The notes under the pieces are model-generated. The model had not been told where the DNA came from. It saw nothing but the letters and a program-made list of their open reading frames with translations, and ran no database searches. The translations under genes and the position numbers were made by a program. Below, piece by piece: positions 25,101 through 32,306 of a stretch of DNA of 36,391 nt. Every line of letters starts with the position of its first letter. The first letter of the stretch is position 1. The stretch is from contig JACKAK010000016.1 in assembly GCA_020635115.1 (NCBI GenBank), forward strand, positions 1 through 36,391. The letters run 5' to 3'. Source of the DNA: Halobacteriovoraceae bacterium. Its GTDB lineage: Bacteria > Bdellovibrionota > Bacteriovoracia > Bacteriovoracales > Bacteriovoracaceae.

Positions 25101-26491
25101 AAAAGAATTCGTAACTCTTCTTTTATAGATGTATTCACTTTATATTTTTCAAAAATATTATTTTTATACTCTCTCGCTCTTTTCTTTATCAATTTCTGTA
25201 TTTTTTCATCACCTTTAGGTTTATACTTTTCAGTTAATTCTAAAGTCTTATATGATACTAATCCACGATCAAGTCTGTACAAACTAGGCCTAGGCGAAGA
25301 ATCAATCAAATTTTTGATTTCACTAATTTTAAAAGAATCACTCTCCAAATCTATTCCTGAAAAATTCTCATCATCAATATAGTTTTTTAATAATTCTAAG
25401 ATTAATTCTTTTTGTGAGGAACTTTTTTCCAGTTCTCCTTGATTTTTGAATTCTATAAATTGATTTGTCTTTTTTAATAGTTCATCAATATAGTATTTTA
25501 AAATTTTGGGATATTTACCAACATTGGGCCTATTTCCATATACGTTCCACATTTTTTTATAATTTTCAAAAAAACTTTGCTCTATAACCTGGTTGTTGGC
25601 CATTGCTGCTTTTAAAGAAAAAATGAGACCACCTTGATGTAATTTTTGTGCAATAACTTCATTTGATAAAACTCCTTCAACGGTTCTTTCTTTTGATTCG
25701 ATTGAATTATAAACAACAATTTGTCCAGACTGTATCTTTGGTCTCTTATCTTGGCCCTCTTCAAAAAGGATCTTTTTTTTATTGGGTGAATCTTCAATAA
25801 ATTTTAAAACTTCATTCTTACTAAATGGACGAGTTCCTCTACCAATCACAGCTAATTTAGTGTTTGAATTAATACTTTCTTCTGGTATCGCCGTGTCTTT
25901 ATCAAAATGATAAATTGTAAACATTGGCAAAGGTGATCTAAAAGCAAAGTGTCTTACAAAGTATTTATCGAGAACTATAATTTTTTTTGTATTTGTTCGT
26001 TTTACTTTAACTATGAGATACACATTTTTGGGCATTTCATATATATCAAATATTTCAAGGCCATCAAAAACTTGCTTAACAACTACATCTTCTTCAGAAA
26101 CACCTAAGATTGCTAATTTATTTTCTTCAACCTTAAACTCAATATCATCATAAGAAAATAATGGCACATGCTCATCCGTTGTCCCTATTTCATAAATATT
26201 TTCTTTTTTCTTATCAATCACTTTTTGATCTAAAAGCATAAATGGATCCAAAACCTCTCTCGGAATATCTTGCAATTGGCCCTTTTCTAATGCTGTTATG
26301 ATTTCATTTGTTTCTTTTAATTCTGTGACATCTCCAAAAACACTCGGATCATCTAATTCTAAAAGTTGAGTCATGTTTATCAGAGGTTCTTTTTCTTGAG
26401 CACTTAGGATTTGGTATGGGACTAGAGTTGAAAGTAAAATTGAAATCGTAGAAATGAAGACGGTAATATTTTTTGAAACTCTTTTAACCAC
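22139..26491 (-). CDS. Giant exported/membrane protein of unknown function, 1450 aa
   Basis: I recognise no domain. The frame opens at an ATG (26509), but GGAGG lies five bases before a GTG at 26491. That start gives a clean signal peptide (MVKRVSKN, then a hydrophobic run to about residue 28, ending QILSAQEKE). Residues 30-610 are a soluble, Lys/Glu-rich, mostly helical region preceded by about 200 residues of mixed strand. Hydrophobic segments lie near 622-645, 684-707, two between 1134 and 1175, then 1345-1372 and 1379-1397. A large helical region lies between the second and third, and a very basic tail ends the chain. It is a single-gene unit with a 328-base leader region and its own terminator. 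Confidence 0.75.
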   Translation of the reverse strand: MVKRVSKNITVFISTISILLSTLVPYQILSAQEKEPLINMTQLLELDDPSVFGDVTELKETNEIITALEKGQLQDIPREVLDPFMLLDQKVIDKKKENIYEIGTTDEHVPLFSYDDIEFKVEENKLAILGVSEEDVVVKQVFDGLEIFDIYEMPKNVYLIVKVKRTNTKKIIVLDKYFVRHFAFRSPLPMFTIYHFDKDTAIPEESINSNTKLAVIGRGTRPFSKNEVLKFIEDSPNKKKILFEEGQDKRPKIQSGQIVVYNSIESKERTVEGVLSNEVIAQKLHQGGLIFSLKAAMANNQVIEQSFFENYKKMWNVYGNRPNVGKYPKILKYYIDELLKKTNQFIEFKNQGELEKSSSQKELILELLKNYIDDENFSGIDLESDSFKISEIKNLIDSSPRPSLYRLDRGLVSYKTLELTEKYKPKGDEKIQKLIKKRAREYKNNIFEKYKVNTSIKEELRILLGMDNRLEENEDVNPNKVAWDFFDDELNENTENEYKEKVKKIFSKINKKSIEDTIDQLKDNEEYGLNFEFISGIGWKRTYEIVIRQAYKSLTNLQIAINSAKVADKHFLIEKRNLVLEQIRSGDFNISLFAYIEEYLKNKSLIAQKEKGFWDFSKINVGLIKKITKITLITVTIGTSLHIGTTELWTSFPDWIQNTLDLFADSKFHRIISDAEYRGALLSGSTLLMMLYPLVLIISAVSIPSVRLINYISTKNAKEGKNSISQNLKIKTNKILSIYKDLDLVQKMITSMSRLYRYLIWFFPNWIDKASGQQAMEVMKAGFSPFKTAIDEKSQKRVLLATNNILPSFLGEIIAGEKNVEQLRNGNIFQRYVQSSRDKYKKKMDLLKKVESKERKAVILVNYIASLVMTEKDPVTTDFLFRLHNQRMSAEEFFERNFDNDFSEKHRYISQELYREVLSKQDYDQIDLEDQDNLKELIAIGKKYFEKTQSKKWKLYNYKSKLTPQTSKLWKILGSFSEDEFKFLGSVVANKFVSRQVNSEWLQDHVIVVYMTALFGKRADLEQPNVISHVFDNIFFTTKEHFQDILLNFYVHCMKAGPRRMLISQSLESEKTYNNEFERRRLNSQSVPLNEEFLKFSNRRENAWAGLFKWTKALLNFKENNIGGYYQKEIYNLFRTMQASLISMVFFRLYFSEQVFSEAIMGSLFILIAAIRTYMWPWTALARGNEIEDQRVQKSFEKTEKALQKIYTASKNNNLSEMISAHNMLMKETLDGKKISQNDYLNEYESKIIEKTGMKISRKDFKKMKELMYSNNGELFKEMATYISGVENKNDKLATESIENIQNILKSKSSLNLSKDQIIQRINSSVDLIRKIPPKVNQANPRVQFFSTLLFGAMLTTLLAVSMFVDSFDKENLVFEKLYDEFYYLFIFAIFTFLLTSQWSYENYQYKIFGSLYDLFLRPTKKYYHARKRNKKSESKNNSEINKCENIFKK

Positions 26492-26819
26492 GTGAACCTC
26501 CAAGCACATTTGGCCTTCAGAACAAAGGCCGGGGGAGAATGAATAAACTTTAAAAAATGAACTGAAACTAAAAATATTATCTATTGAGTAAAAAATATTA
26601 CATTTAAACTAATCTTATGTTTTTTTTACATTGTTTTAAATCATATACTTATATATTTAAGCAAAAGTTATACTTGCTATTAGTTATATTTCTTACATTT
26701 AAAAGCAAAAATACTAAACAATTAACTCTTACTTTAGCGCTGATCGCGGCCGAAAAATGCTTAAAACGAGACACATACAATTGAACGTATTTCCGCAGAA
26801 ACTAAAAAAATGAATATTT
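26492..26819. other. AT-rich intergenic region upstream of the giant gene, with a leader hairpin
   Basis: 328 bases lie between the spoT stop and the giant-gene start. GGCCTT (26512-26517) and AAGGCC (26525-26530) form an inverted repeat about 20 bases upstream of the GTG, close to its ribosome-binding site, so it could fold in the mRNA leader. The rest is very AT-rich, with no clear promoter consensus, and a short GC-rich patch near 26740-26755. I see no gene and no rho-independent terminator for spoT. Confidence 0.45.
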
Positions 26820-29003
26820 TTAAACTCTATTAACTGAAATGACTTCTTCAATTGATTCAATTGAACTAATGACTTTTAAAAGTTCAGAATAATCTTTTAC
26901 TTCAACTTCAAAAACAAAACTGCCTTTTCTGTCAGGAAGTGATTTTGCAATCGCAGATCTAATATTTATTCCAATTCCATTTATATGTTTTGAAATTGAA
27001 GATAATATACCAGGCTTATCATGCGTAATAGCTCTAATACTTACAGGGTGTTTAAAACCAAATTCAGGATTCCATTCTACGTGAATTTGCCTTCCATGCT
27101 CCGTTGCATGAACTCTCAGACAATCTAATTTATGAATCGTAATTCCTCTTCCTCTAGTAATATAGCCTACGATCTCATCACCTGGAATTGGATTACAACA
27201 TCTGGCCATTCTAACCATAATATCATCAATTCCATCAACAATAATCGCATTGTCTTTATTGGCCTTGCGCCTTACTGTTTTAGACAATTTTTTTGAATAT
27301 GAATCTATTTCTTCTAACTTTTTTTCTTCTTCTTTTGCTTTACTTGAAAGACCTGGAATTACTTCAACCACTTCTTTGGCCGTATACTTTCCAGAGCCAA
27401 TGTCTATGAAAAGTTCATCTTCATTCTTTGCGCTAAACCTCTCAAAAATAACTTTATACTCGTCTTTTTTTTGCATTGATTTGAGAGATGTTTTAAATAG
27501 CCTGAATGTCTTTTCAAGAATATCCCTGCCGGCCTCTCTCCATTGCTCTCTTTCTTGTTTAAGTAGCCAAGCTTTAATTTTTGACCGAGCACGAGAACTT
27601 CTAGCAATATTTAACCAATCCTTAGATGGACTTTGAGTCTTACTCGTGAGTATCTCAACTGTGTCTCCTGATTTAAGTGTATACTTAAGCGGAACCATCT
27701 TGCCATTAACCTTTGCTCCAACACATCTATTTCCTACTTCAGTATGAATTGTATAGGCAAAATCTAGAGGAGTTGATCCTTTTTTAAGTTCAAATACATC
27801 TCCATCTGGAGTAAAAGCAAATACTCCCCCTATATCCAAATCATTTTTTACAACATCCATGAACTCAGAACTATTTTGAACATTTTGATTAAATTCTAGA
27901 AGCTCCTGAACCCAATCTAATTTTGTTTTTCCACTGGCCATTCCTTCTTTATATTTCCAGTGAGCAGCAACTCCTGTTTCTGCAACTTCGTCCATTTCAT
28001 AAGTTCTTACTTGTATTTCAATTCTCTCTGCCTTTGGACCTATAACCGTTGTGTGAAGTGATTGGTAATTATTAACTTTAGGAATAGCAATATAATCTTT
28101 AAATCGTCCAGGAATCGGTTTATACGATGAATGAATGATTCCCAAAACTTTATAACACTCAGCAATTGTTGGAACTAAAATTCGAAAGGCCAGCACATCT
28201 TGTATCTGTTCATAATCCACACCGCGAGATCGCATTTTTTTGTATATAGAAAAAAAATGCTTTGGACGACCTTTAACTTCTGCTTTAACTGAAAACTCTA
28301 AAAGTTTTGTGTGCAGTTCATCGCCCACATCGCGTATATAGCGTTCACGCTCCGATTTTTTCATGGCAACTTTTTCTGCCAATTTATAATATACTTCTGG
28401 ATGTAAATAACGAAGACAAAGATCTTCCAATTCTGATTTTACAGAGTTTATCCCAAGTCTACTGGCCAAAGGAACATAGATATCTAATGTCTCTTTTGCT
28501 TTTATTTTTTGTTTTTCTTCGGACACATATTGAAGAGTTCTCATATTATGCATCCTATCTGCAAGCTTTACAATGATCACGCGAATGTCTTTGGCCATTG
28601 CAACAACCATCTTCCTAAAATTTTCAGCTTGTGACTCTTCTTTTGTTTTAAATTTAATTTTTGAAATTTTTGTAAGTCCAACCACAATCTCGGCCATATT
28701 TCGGCCAAAGATCTTTTCAATTTCAGATGGCGCAACATCACAATCTTCAACAACATCATGAAGTAGACCTGCAATGATTGACTCCATGTCCATTCTTAAT
28801 TTGATTAAGGTTGCAGCGACATTTAACGGGTGAATAAAGTAAGGTTCACCAGAGCTTCTCATCTGCCCATCATGAGCAACTCTTGCAAATTCATACGCTT
28901 TTTCGAAAAGTTGGAAGTCCGCATCAGGGTAATACCCACTAACTCTACGTTTGAGTTCGTCAAAATCTAAAGAGCGTTCATGAGAGAAGTCTAATTGGTG
29001 CAC
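26820..29003 (-). CDS. spoT: Bifunctional (p)ppGpp synthetase/hydrolase (RelA/SpoT family)
   Basis: Makes and degrades the stringent-response alarmones. The hydrolase HD domain is intact: H44 in the AHDGQMRSSG segment, H58, and H82-D83 in LLHDVVED. The synthetase domain follows (about 235-370) with GRFKDYIAIPKVNNYQSLHT and EIQVRT. The TGS domain (about 393-452, VFAFTPDGDVFELKKGST), a helical/zinc-finger region (RCCNPIPGDEIVGYITRGRG) and a C-terminal ACT domain complete the 727-residue chain, so both activities and ribosome-type regulation are expected. The start is GTG immediately after the gmk stop codon, with no spacer. Unlike gammaproteobacteria, there is no rpoZ between gmk and this gene. 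Confidence 0.96.
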   Translation of the reverse strand: MHQLDFSHERSLDFDELKRRVSGYYPDADFQLFEKAYEFARVAHDGQMRSSGEPYFIHPLNVAATLIKLRMDMESIIAGLLHDVVEDCDVAPSEIEKIFGRNMAEIVVGLTKISKIKFKTKEESQAENFRKMVVAMAKDIRVIIVKLADRMHNMRTLQYVSEEKQKIKAKETLDIYVPLASRLGINSVKSELEDLCLRYLHPEVYYKLAEKVAMKKSERERYIRDVGDELHTKLLEFSVKAEVKGRPKHFFSIYKKMRSRGVDYEQIQDVLAFRILVPTIAECYKVLGIIHSSYKPIPGRFKDYIAIPKVNNYQSLHTTVIGPKAERIEIQVRTYEMDEVAETGVAAHWKYKEGMASGKTKLDWVQELLEFNQNVQNSSEFMDVVKNDLDIGGVFAFTPDGDVFELKKGSTPLDFAYTIHTEVGNRCVGAKVNGKMVPLKYTLKSGDTVEILTSKTQSPSKDWLNIARSSRARSKIKAWLLKQEREQWREAGRDILEKTFRLFKTSLKSMQKKDEYKVIFERFSAKNEDELFIDIGSGKYTAKEVVEVIPGLSSKAKEEEKKLEEIDSYSKKLSKTVRRKANKDNAIIVDGIDDIMVRMARCCNPIPGDEIVGYITRGRGITIHKLDCLRVHATEHGRQIHVEWNPEFGFKHPVSIRAITHDKPGILSSISKHINGIGINIRSAIAKSLPDRKGSFVFEVEVKDYSELLKVISSIESIEEVISVNRV

Positions 29004-29579
29004 TTAATTTCCCAGTATTTCATTAACTATGTTTTTTAATTCTACGTAAGCAATTTCAATTTCGTCATTATAGACTTTGTAGTCATAATCATCTGAGCGT
29101 AAAAGTTCTTGTTTTGCATCAAGAATTCTTTGATGAATCGCTGTCTCTGAATCAGTTGCACGCCCACGAAGCCTACTTTCTAATTCTTTTAAAGAAGGAG
29201 GGGCAATAAAAATAGCATGGGCCTTCTGTTTAAAATATGTTTTAAACGAATCAGTTCCTTGAACATCTAAATCAAATAAGATATTTTGCCCATCTTGGAT
29301 CTTTTCTTCTACAAATTTTTTAGATGTTCCATAATATTTCCCATGCACATTTGCCCATTCTAAAAATTCTCCACTATCCTTCATTTTTAAAAATGTTTCG
29401 ACATCAATAAAATTGTAATGAACTCCATCTACTTCTCCTTCCCGAATAGGTCTTGTCGTAAATGAGACGGATTCAAGTAAATCAGGAAAATCAATTTTAA
29501 GTTTTTTTATTAAAGTAGATTTTCCAGCTCCTGAAGCAGACACTATGATAATAATTTTACCTTCAACTTCTTCATTCAT
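29004..29579 (-). CDS. gmk: Guanylate kinase
   Basis: Phosphorylates GMP to GDP with ATP. The P-loop SASGAGKST lies near the N-terminus (residues 14-22). The GMP-binding region has SFTTRPIREGEVDGVHYNFI, then FLEWANVHGKYYGTS and LFDLDVQG; RLRGRATDSE belongs to the lid region. At 191 residues it is a normal guanylate kinase. The ATG overlaps the yicC stop by four bases, and spoT starts at the next base after its stop: a tightly coupled yicC-gmk-spoT operon linking GTP supply to (p)ppGpp. Confidence 0.97.
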   Translation of the reverse strand: MNEEVEGKIIIIVSASGAGKSTLIKKLKIDFPDLLESVSFTTRPIREGEVDGVHYNFIDVETFLKMKDSGEFLEWANVHGKYYGTSKKFVEEKIQDGQNILFDLDVQGTDSFKTYFKQKAHAIFIAPPSLKELESRLRGRATDSETAIHQRILDAKQELLRSDDYDYKVYNDEIEIAYVELKNIVNEILGN

Positions 29580-30451
29580 TCTAAATTTAAACCTTGTTCG
29601 CGAATTTTTTCCAATTGCACTTTCATTTGAACAACTCTATTTGAAATTTCTCGGTTTCCTGATTTGGAACCAATTGTGTTTGTTTCCCTGTTAAGCTCTT
29701 GAACTAAAAAATCAATTTGTCTACCAACTTCATTATCACTAGAGAATATCTCATCTACTTTATTTAAATGTGATGTGATCCTATTTAATTCTTCATGTAT
29801 ATCTAGTTTTTCAAGATAATAAAGAACTTCTTGTAACATCCTTCCTTGGTCAACTGGAATTTTTTCTTTGTAATCGTTAATAAGTTTTTCTAATTTTTTT
29901 TCAATGGAAACTTTATATTCTTCGGCCAGAGGAGAAATCGTATTGAAAATACTATAATATTCGGACTTGTGCTCTTCTAGTATTGAAATTAGTTTGCTTC
30001 CCTCTGATACTCTTGACTTAGTTAAATCTAGACAAGCTCCCTCAAATGTACTCATTAGTGCATTTTGAAGTGAATCTATATACCCATCTGAGGTGTCTTG
30101 TAAGAACTCACTTCGCAAAAAATCAAGAGGAGAACACTCAAATCTTACACCATCACTTTCAATTCTATCTTCAAAATCATTTAAAAATTGATTTATTTTT
30201 GTAAAATCTAAATCGGCCATCTTAGAATTGACTGAGTTTTTTTTATAACTCACTGATATTTCAAAACTTCCACGCTTGAAATATTTTGAAATGATATTTT
30301 TAAGATCTATTTCAAGTGAATTAAATATACTTGGCATCTTAAAGCGTACATCTTTGAAGCGATGGTTCACGCTTTTAATTTCTACACTAATTATAAAGTC
30401 ATCTGTCTCAAATTCGGCCTTGCCAAAACCTGTCATTGATTGAATGGCCAT
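29576..30451 (-). CDS. yicC: YicC family endoribonuclease-like protein, 291 aa
   Basis: It begins MAIQSMTGFGKAEF, matching the conserved YicC N-terminus (x-SMTGFGR), and has SVEIKSVNHRFKDVRFKMP next. The C-terminal DUF1732 part has GRQIDFLVQELNRETNTIGSKS and ends with the usual E-Q-x-x-N-x-E. YicC proteins have been described as endoribonucleases; the substrate here is unknown. The frame is open for 33 further codons upstream, but those residues are outside the family; AGAGAGG before the ATG at 30451 supports the shorter start. Adjacency to gmk is conserved in many bacteria. Confidence 0.93.
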   Translation of the reverse strand: MAIQSMTGFGKAEFETDDFIISVEIKSVNHRFKDVRFKMPSIFNSLEIDLKNIISKYFKRGSFEISVSYKKNSVNSKMADLDFTKINQFLNDFEDRIESDGVRFECSPLDFLRSEFLQDTSDGYIDSLQNALMSTFEGACLDLTKSRVSEGSKLISILEEHKSEYYSIFNTISPLAEEYKVSIEKKLEKLINDYKEKIPVDQGRMLQEVLYYLEKLDIHEELNRITSHLNKVDEIFSSDNEVGRQIDFLVQELNRETNTIGSKSGNREISNRVVQMKVQLEKIREQGLNLE

Positions 30452-30591
30452 ATCACCTCTCTCTTTAGATGGCGATACTACCAAAGGTAACAAAAAGCAT
30501 AAAGAATTCTTATAAATTTTCTTGAAAAAACTAGCAGAAATATTTACCAATTACTAATTTTCCCAAAGTTTTATTGTTGCGCACAGTATCA

Positions 30592-31248
30592 CTATTGATT
30601 TACCCACCCTTGAACTTGACCTTGTTCAAAGTAAACATGCCCCTCTTTTCCATTTATGAGAAATGTCCATTTTTCGTTTTCAAGTCTTGGATTTCCAGCA
30701 ACTTCGACATAATCGGGTCTTCCCCAACGAGATACGACTTCATCTTTGCTCATTCCAATAAAAAGCGGGGCCTTTTTGCTTGTTCTTAATTTCAAATATT
30801 CAATTCTGGACTCCATTGAGCCATATTGAGAAAGGGGTGAGGGTTGTGAGCGTGCAAAGGAATGTAAAAAACGACTTCGTTGAGATGGTGTTAATCTTAA
30901 AGCGTATATTTTTTGAGAGATATGTCCAAGTTGATCCTCGTATTGACGAAATTCCTGATACTCAATTGGAGAGAGCTTTCTTAGTCTACTTTGATATTCT
31001 TTTTCTAAAGAATATGACTCCATATTTTTATTATATTCATCTGAACTAAGTGGAGTCCTTCTTAAAATTTCATAACGAGATCGGTAAGCATGCCCATTGT
31101 CACCAGAAACGACTTGAAAGTCTTTGTCTGCAGTGTAGTAAGGATCTTTTTGCTCATCCATTTCATCTGAAAATGAAATCCGATTAAACATACTTGAGCA
31201 GCTTGTTAAAGTAAAACTCAAAAAAATGAGTATAAGCAGGTTTTTCAT
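30592..31248 (-). CDS. Lipoprotein with BamE/SmpA-OmlA-like C-terminal domain, 218 aa
   Basis: The signal peptide ends in a lipobox, LTSC, with Cys17 as the lipidated residue; the following SSM suggests outer-membrane sorting. The middle is charged and helical (about 60-130). The last 60 residues (IGMSKDEVVSRWGRPDYVEVAG, then EKWTFLING and VYFEQGQVQGW) follow the SmpA/OmlA pattern of BamE-like domains. BamE itself is about 110 residues, so this is a longer relative, not clearly the Bam subunit. It lies upstream of yicC on the same strand but 140 bases away, so it may be separately transcribed. Confidence 0.75.
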   Translation of the reverse strand: MKNLLILIFLSFTLTSCSSMFNRISFSDEMDEQKDPYYTADKDFQVVSGDNGHAYRSRYEILRRTPLSSDEYNKNMESYSLEKEYQSRLRKLSPIEYQEFRQYEDQLGHISQKIYALRLTPSQRSRFLHSFARSQPSPLSQYGSMESRIEYLKLRTSKKAPLFIGMSKDEVVSRWGRPDYVEVAGNPRLENEKWTFLINGKEGHVYFEQGQVQGWVNQ

Positions 31249-31430
31249 ATATCCTCCAGCGTGTAAGGCAAAGAGTAAATCGGAATTTTTATGAGCTTAT
31301 AAAAAAGTGGAGTGATAAATTTTTATCTTGAGAAGTTTTTGCCTTTCTCAGATCAATCTTGTCAGACATATATTTACTAATATTCAAGTGCATTAGTGTC
31401 GATGAATCCTAGAGGAAGGTAGGCAAAGTC

Positions 31431-32306
31431 GTGGATAAATGGATTAAAATTGAAGCATTCATCAATAAATTTTTATTGTTCATAATCGGACAAAGCAAAT
31501 CAATAATTGCCAAGATAACTCCTCAAAAAGTACAAGATTTCACAAAAAGAAAATTTTATAAAAAAAAATCACGTCAAAAGAAAGAGTCATTACCCTTAAA
31601 GCAAAAAGTTGTAGTTTTAGTCCTTAATTTTAAAATATTAGTTGAGAAAGTAAAAGCAAAGTTAATAACACTTATTTCTAATTTAAAAGAACTGATATCC
31701 AAAGTTAAAAGTTTGGATTTTAAATCCCTTCAACTCTCTACATTTAAGAATTATATTTCAAAATACACTTTACCTATTTGGTTAAAAATAAAAAAATTTA
31801 CATCGAATTTATCCACTAGAACCATTCTAGGAGTTGTTTTAATTGGTCTTGTTATCTTTTTATCGTTAATTAGTATTTTTAATAGTAGTGAAAAGATAAA
31901 AGATAAGTTTAGTACGCCGATAACTATGCCCACAGTTGAAGAAGTCATCAAAAAAACTCAAAAAAGATCTCAATTTTATAAACAAGCAGACAAAATCTTA
32001 CTTATTACACATGTTACTATTCCTGTTTTCATAGAAAGTTTTAAAAGAGCTGAAACACTTATAATCGATATAAAAGTTAAAACATCTAATATGTATATCA
32101 AATCATTTTTTTTAGGAAAGGATTATTTAGTTAAAGATATTATTACATCAAATATTCACCCCATTGTACGAGATTTCCCACTAGAAGAAGAAGGCAAAAC
32201 AATTATAAAAGAAAAAATTAAACAAGAGCTTAATAATCTTTTAAAAATAAACAAGATTCAGGGCGAAATTCTAGAAGTATATATTGAAAATCTTTTACTC
32301 GGTTAA
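31431..32306 (+). CDS. Single-pass membrane protein with FliL-like C-terminal domain, 291 aa
   Basis: A strongly basic N-terminal half (residues 1-130, rich in Lys with alternating hydrophobics, several amphipathic helices) leads to one membrane helix at about 132-151 (TILGVVLIGLVIFLSLISIF). A periplasmic domain of about 130 residues follows. Its layout resembles FliL: an extended strand VTIPVFIESFKRAETLIIDIKVK, a central helix region, and GKTIIKEKIKQELNNLLKI followed by a final strand. FliL stabilises flagellar stators, but no flagellar gene is nearby and the basic cytoplasmic extension is unusual. The start is GTG. The 3' end overlaps the convergent sigma-54 activator by 12 bases. The family call is tentative. 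Confidence 0.55.
   Translation: MDKWIKIEAFINKFLLFIIGQSKSIIAKITPQKVQDFTKRKFYKKKSRQKKESLPLKQKVVVLVLNFKILVEKVKAKLITLISNLKELISKVKSLDFKSLQLSTFKNYISKYTLPIWLKIKKFTSNLSTRTILGVVLIGLVIFLSLISIFNSSEKIKDKFSTPITMPTVEEVIKKTQKRSQFYKQADKILLITHVTIPVFIESFKRAETLIIDIKVKTSNMYIKSFFLGKDYLVKDIITSNIHPIVRDFPLEEEGKTIIKEKIKQELNNLLKINKIQGEILEVYIENLLLG

Noticed and set aside
30452..30550. N-terminal extension of YicC by 33 residues
   Set aside because: The added residues precede the conserved SMTGFG start of the family, and the internal ATG has its own ribosome-binding site.
31329..31350. TGAGAA/TTCTCA hairpin upstream of the FliL-like gene
   Set aside because: A six-base AT-rich stem with a ten-base loop is expected by chance in such DNA, and no T-run or conserved context supports it.
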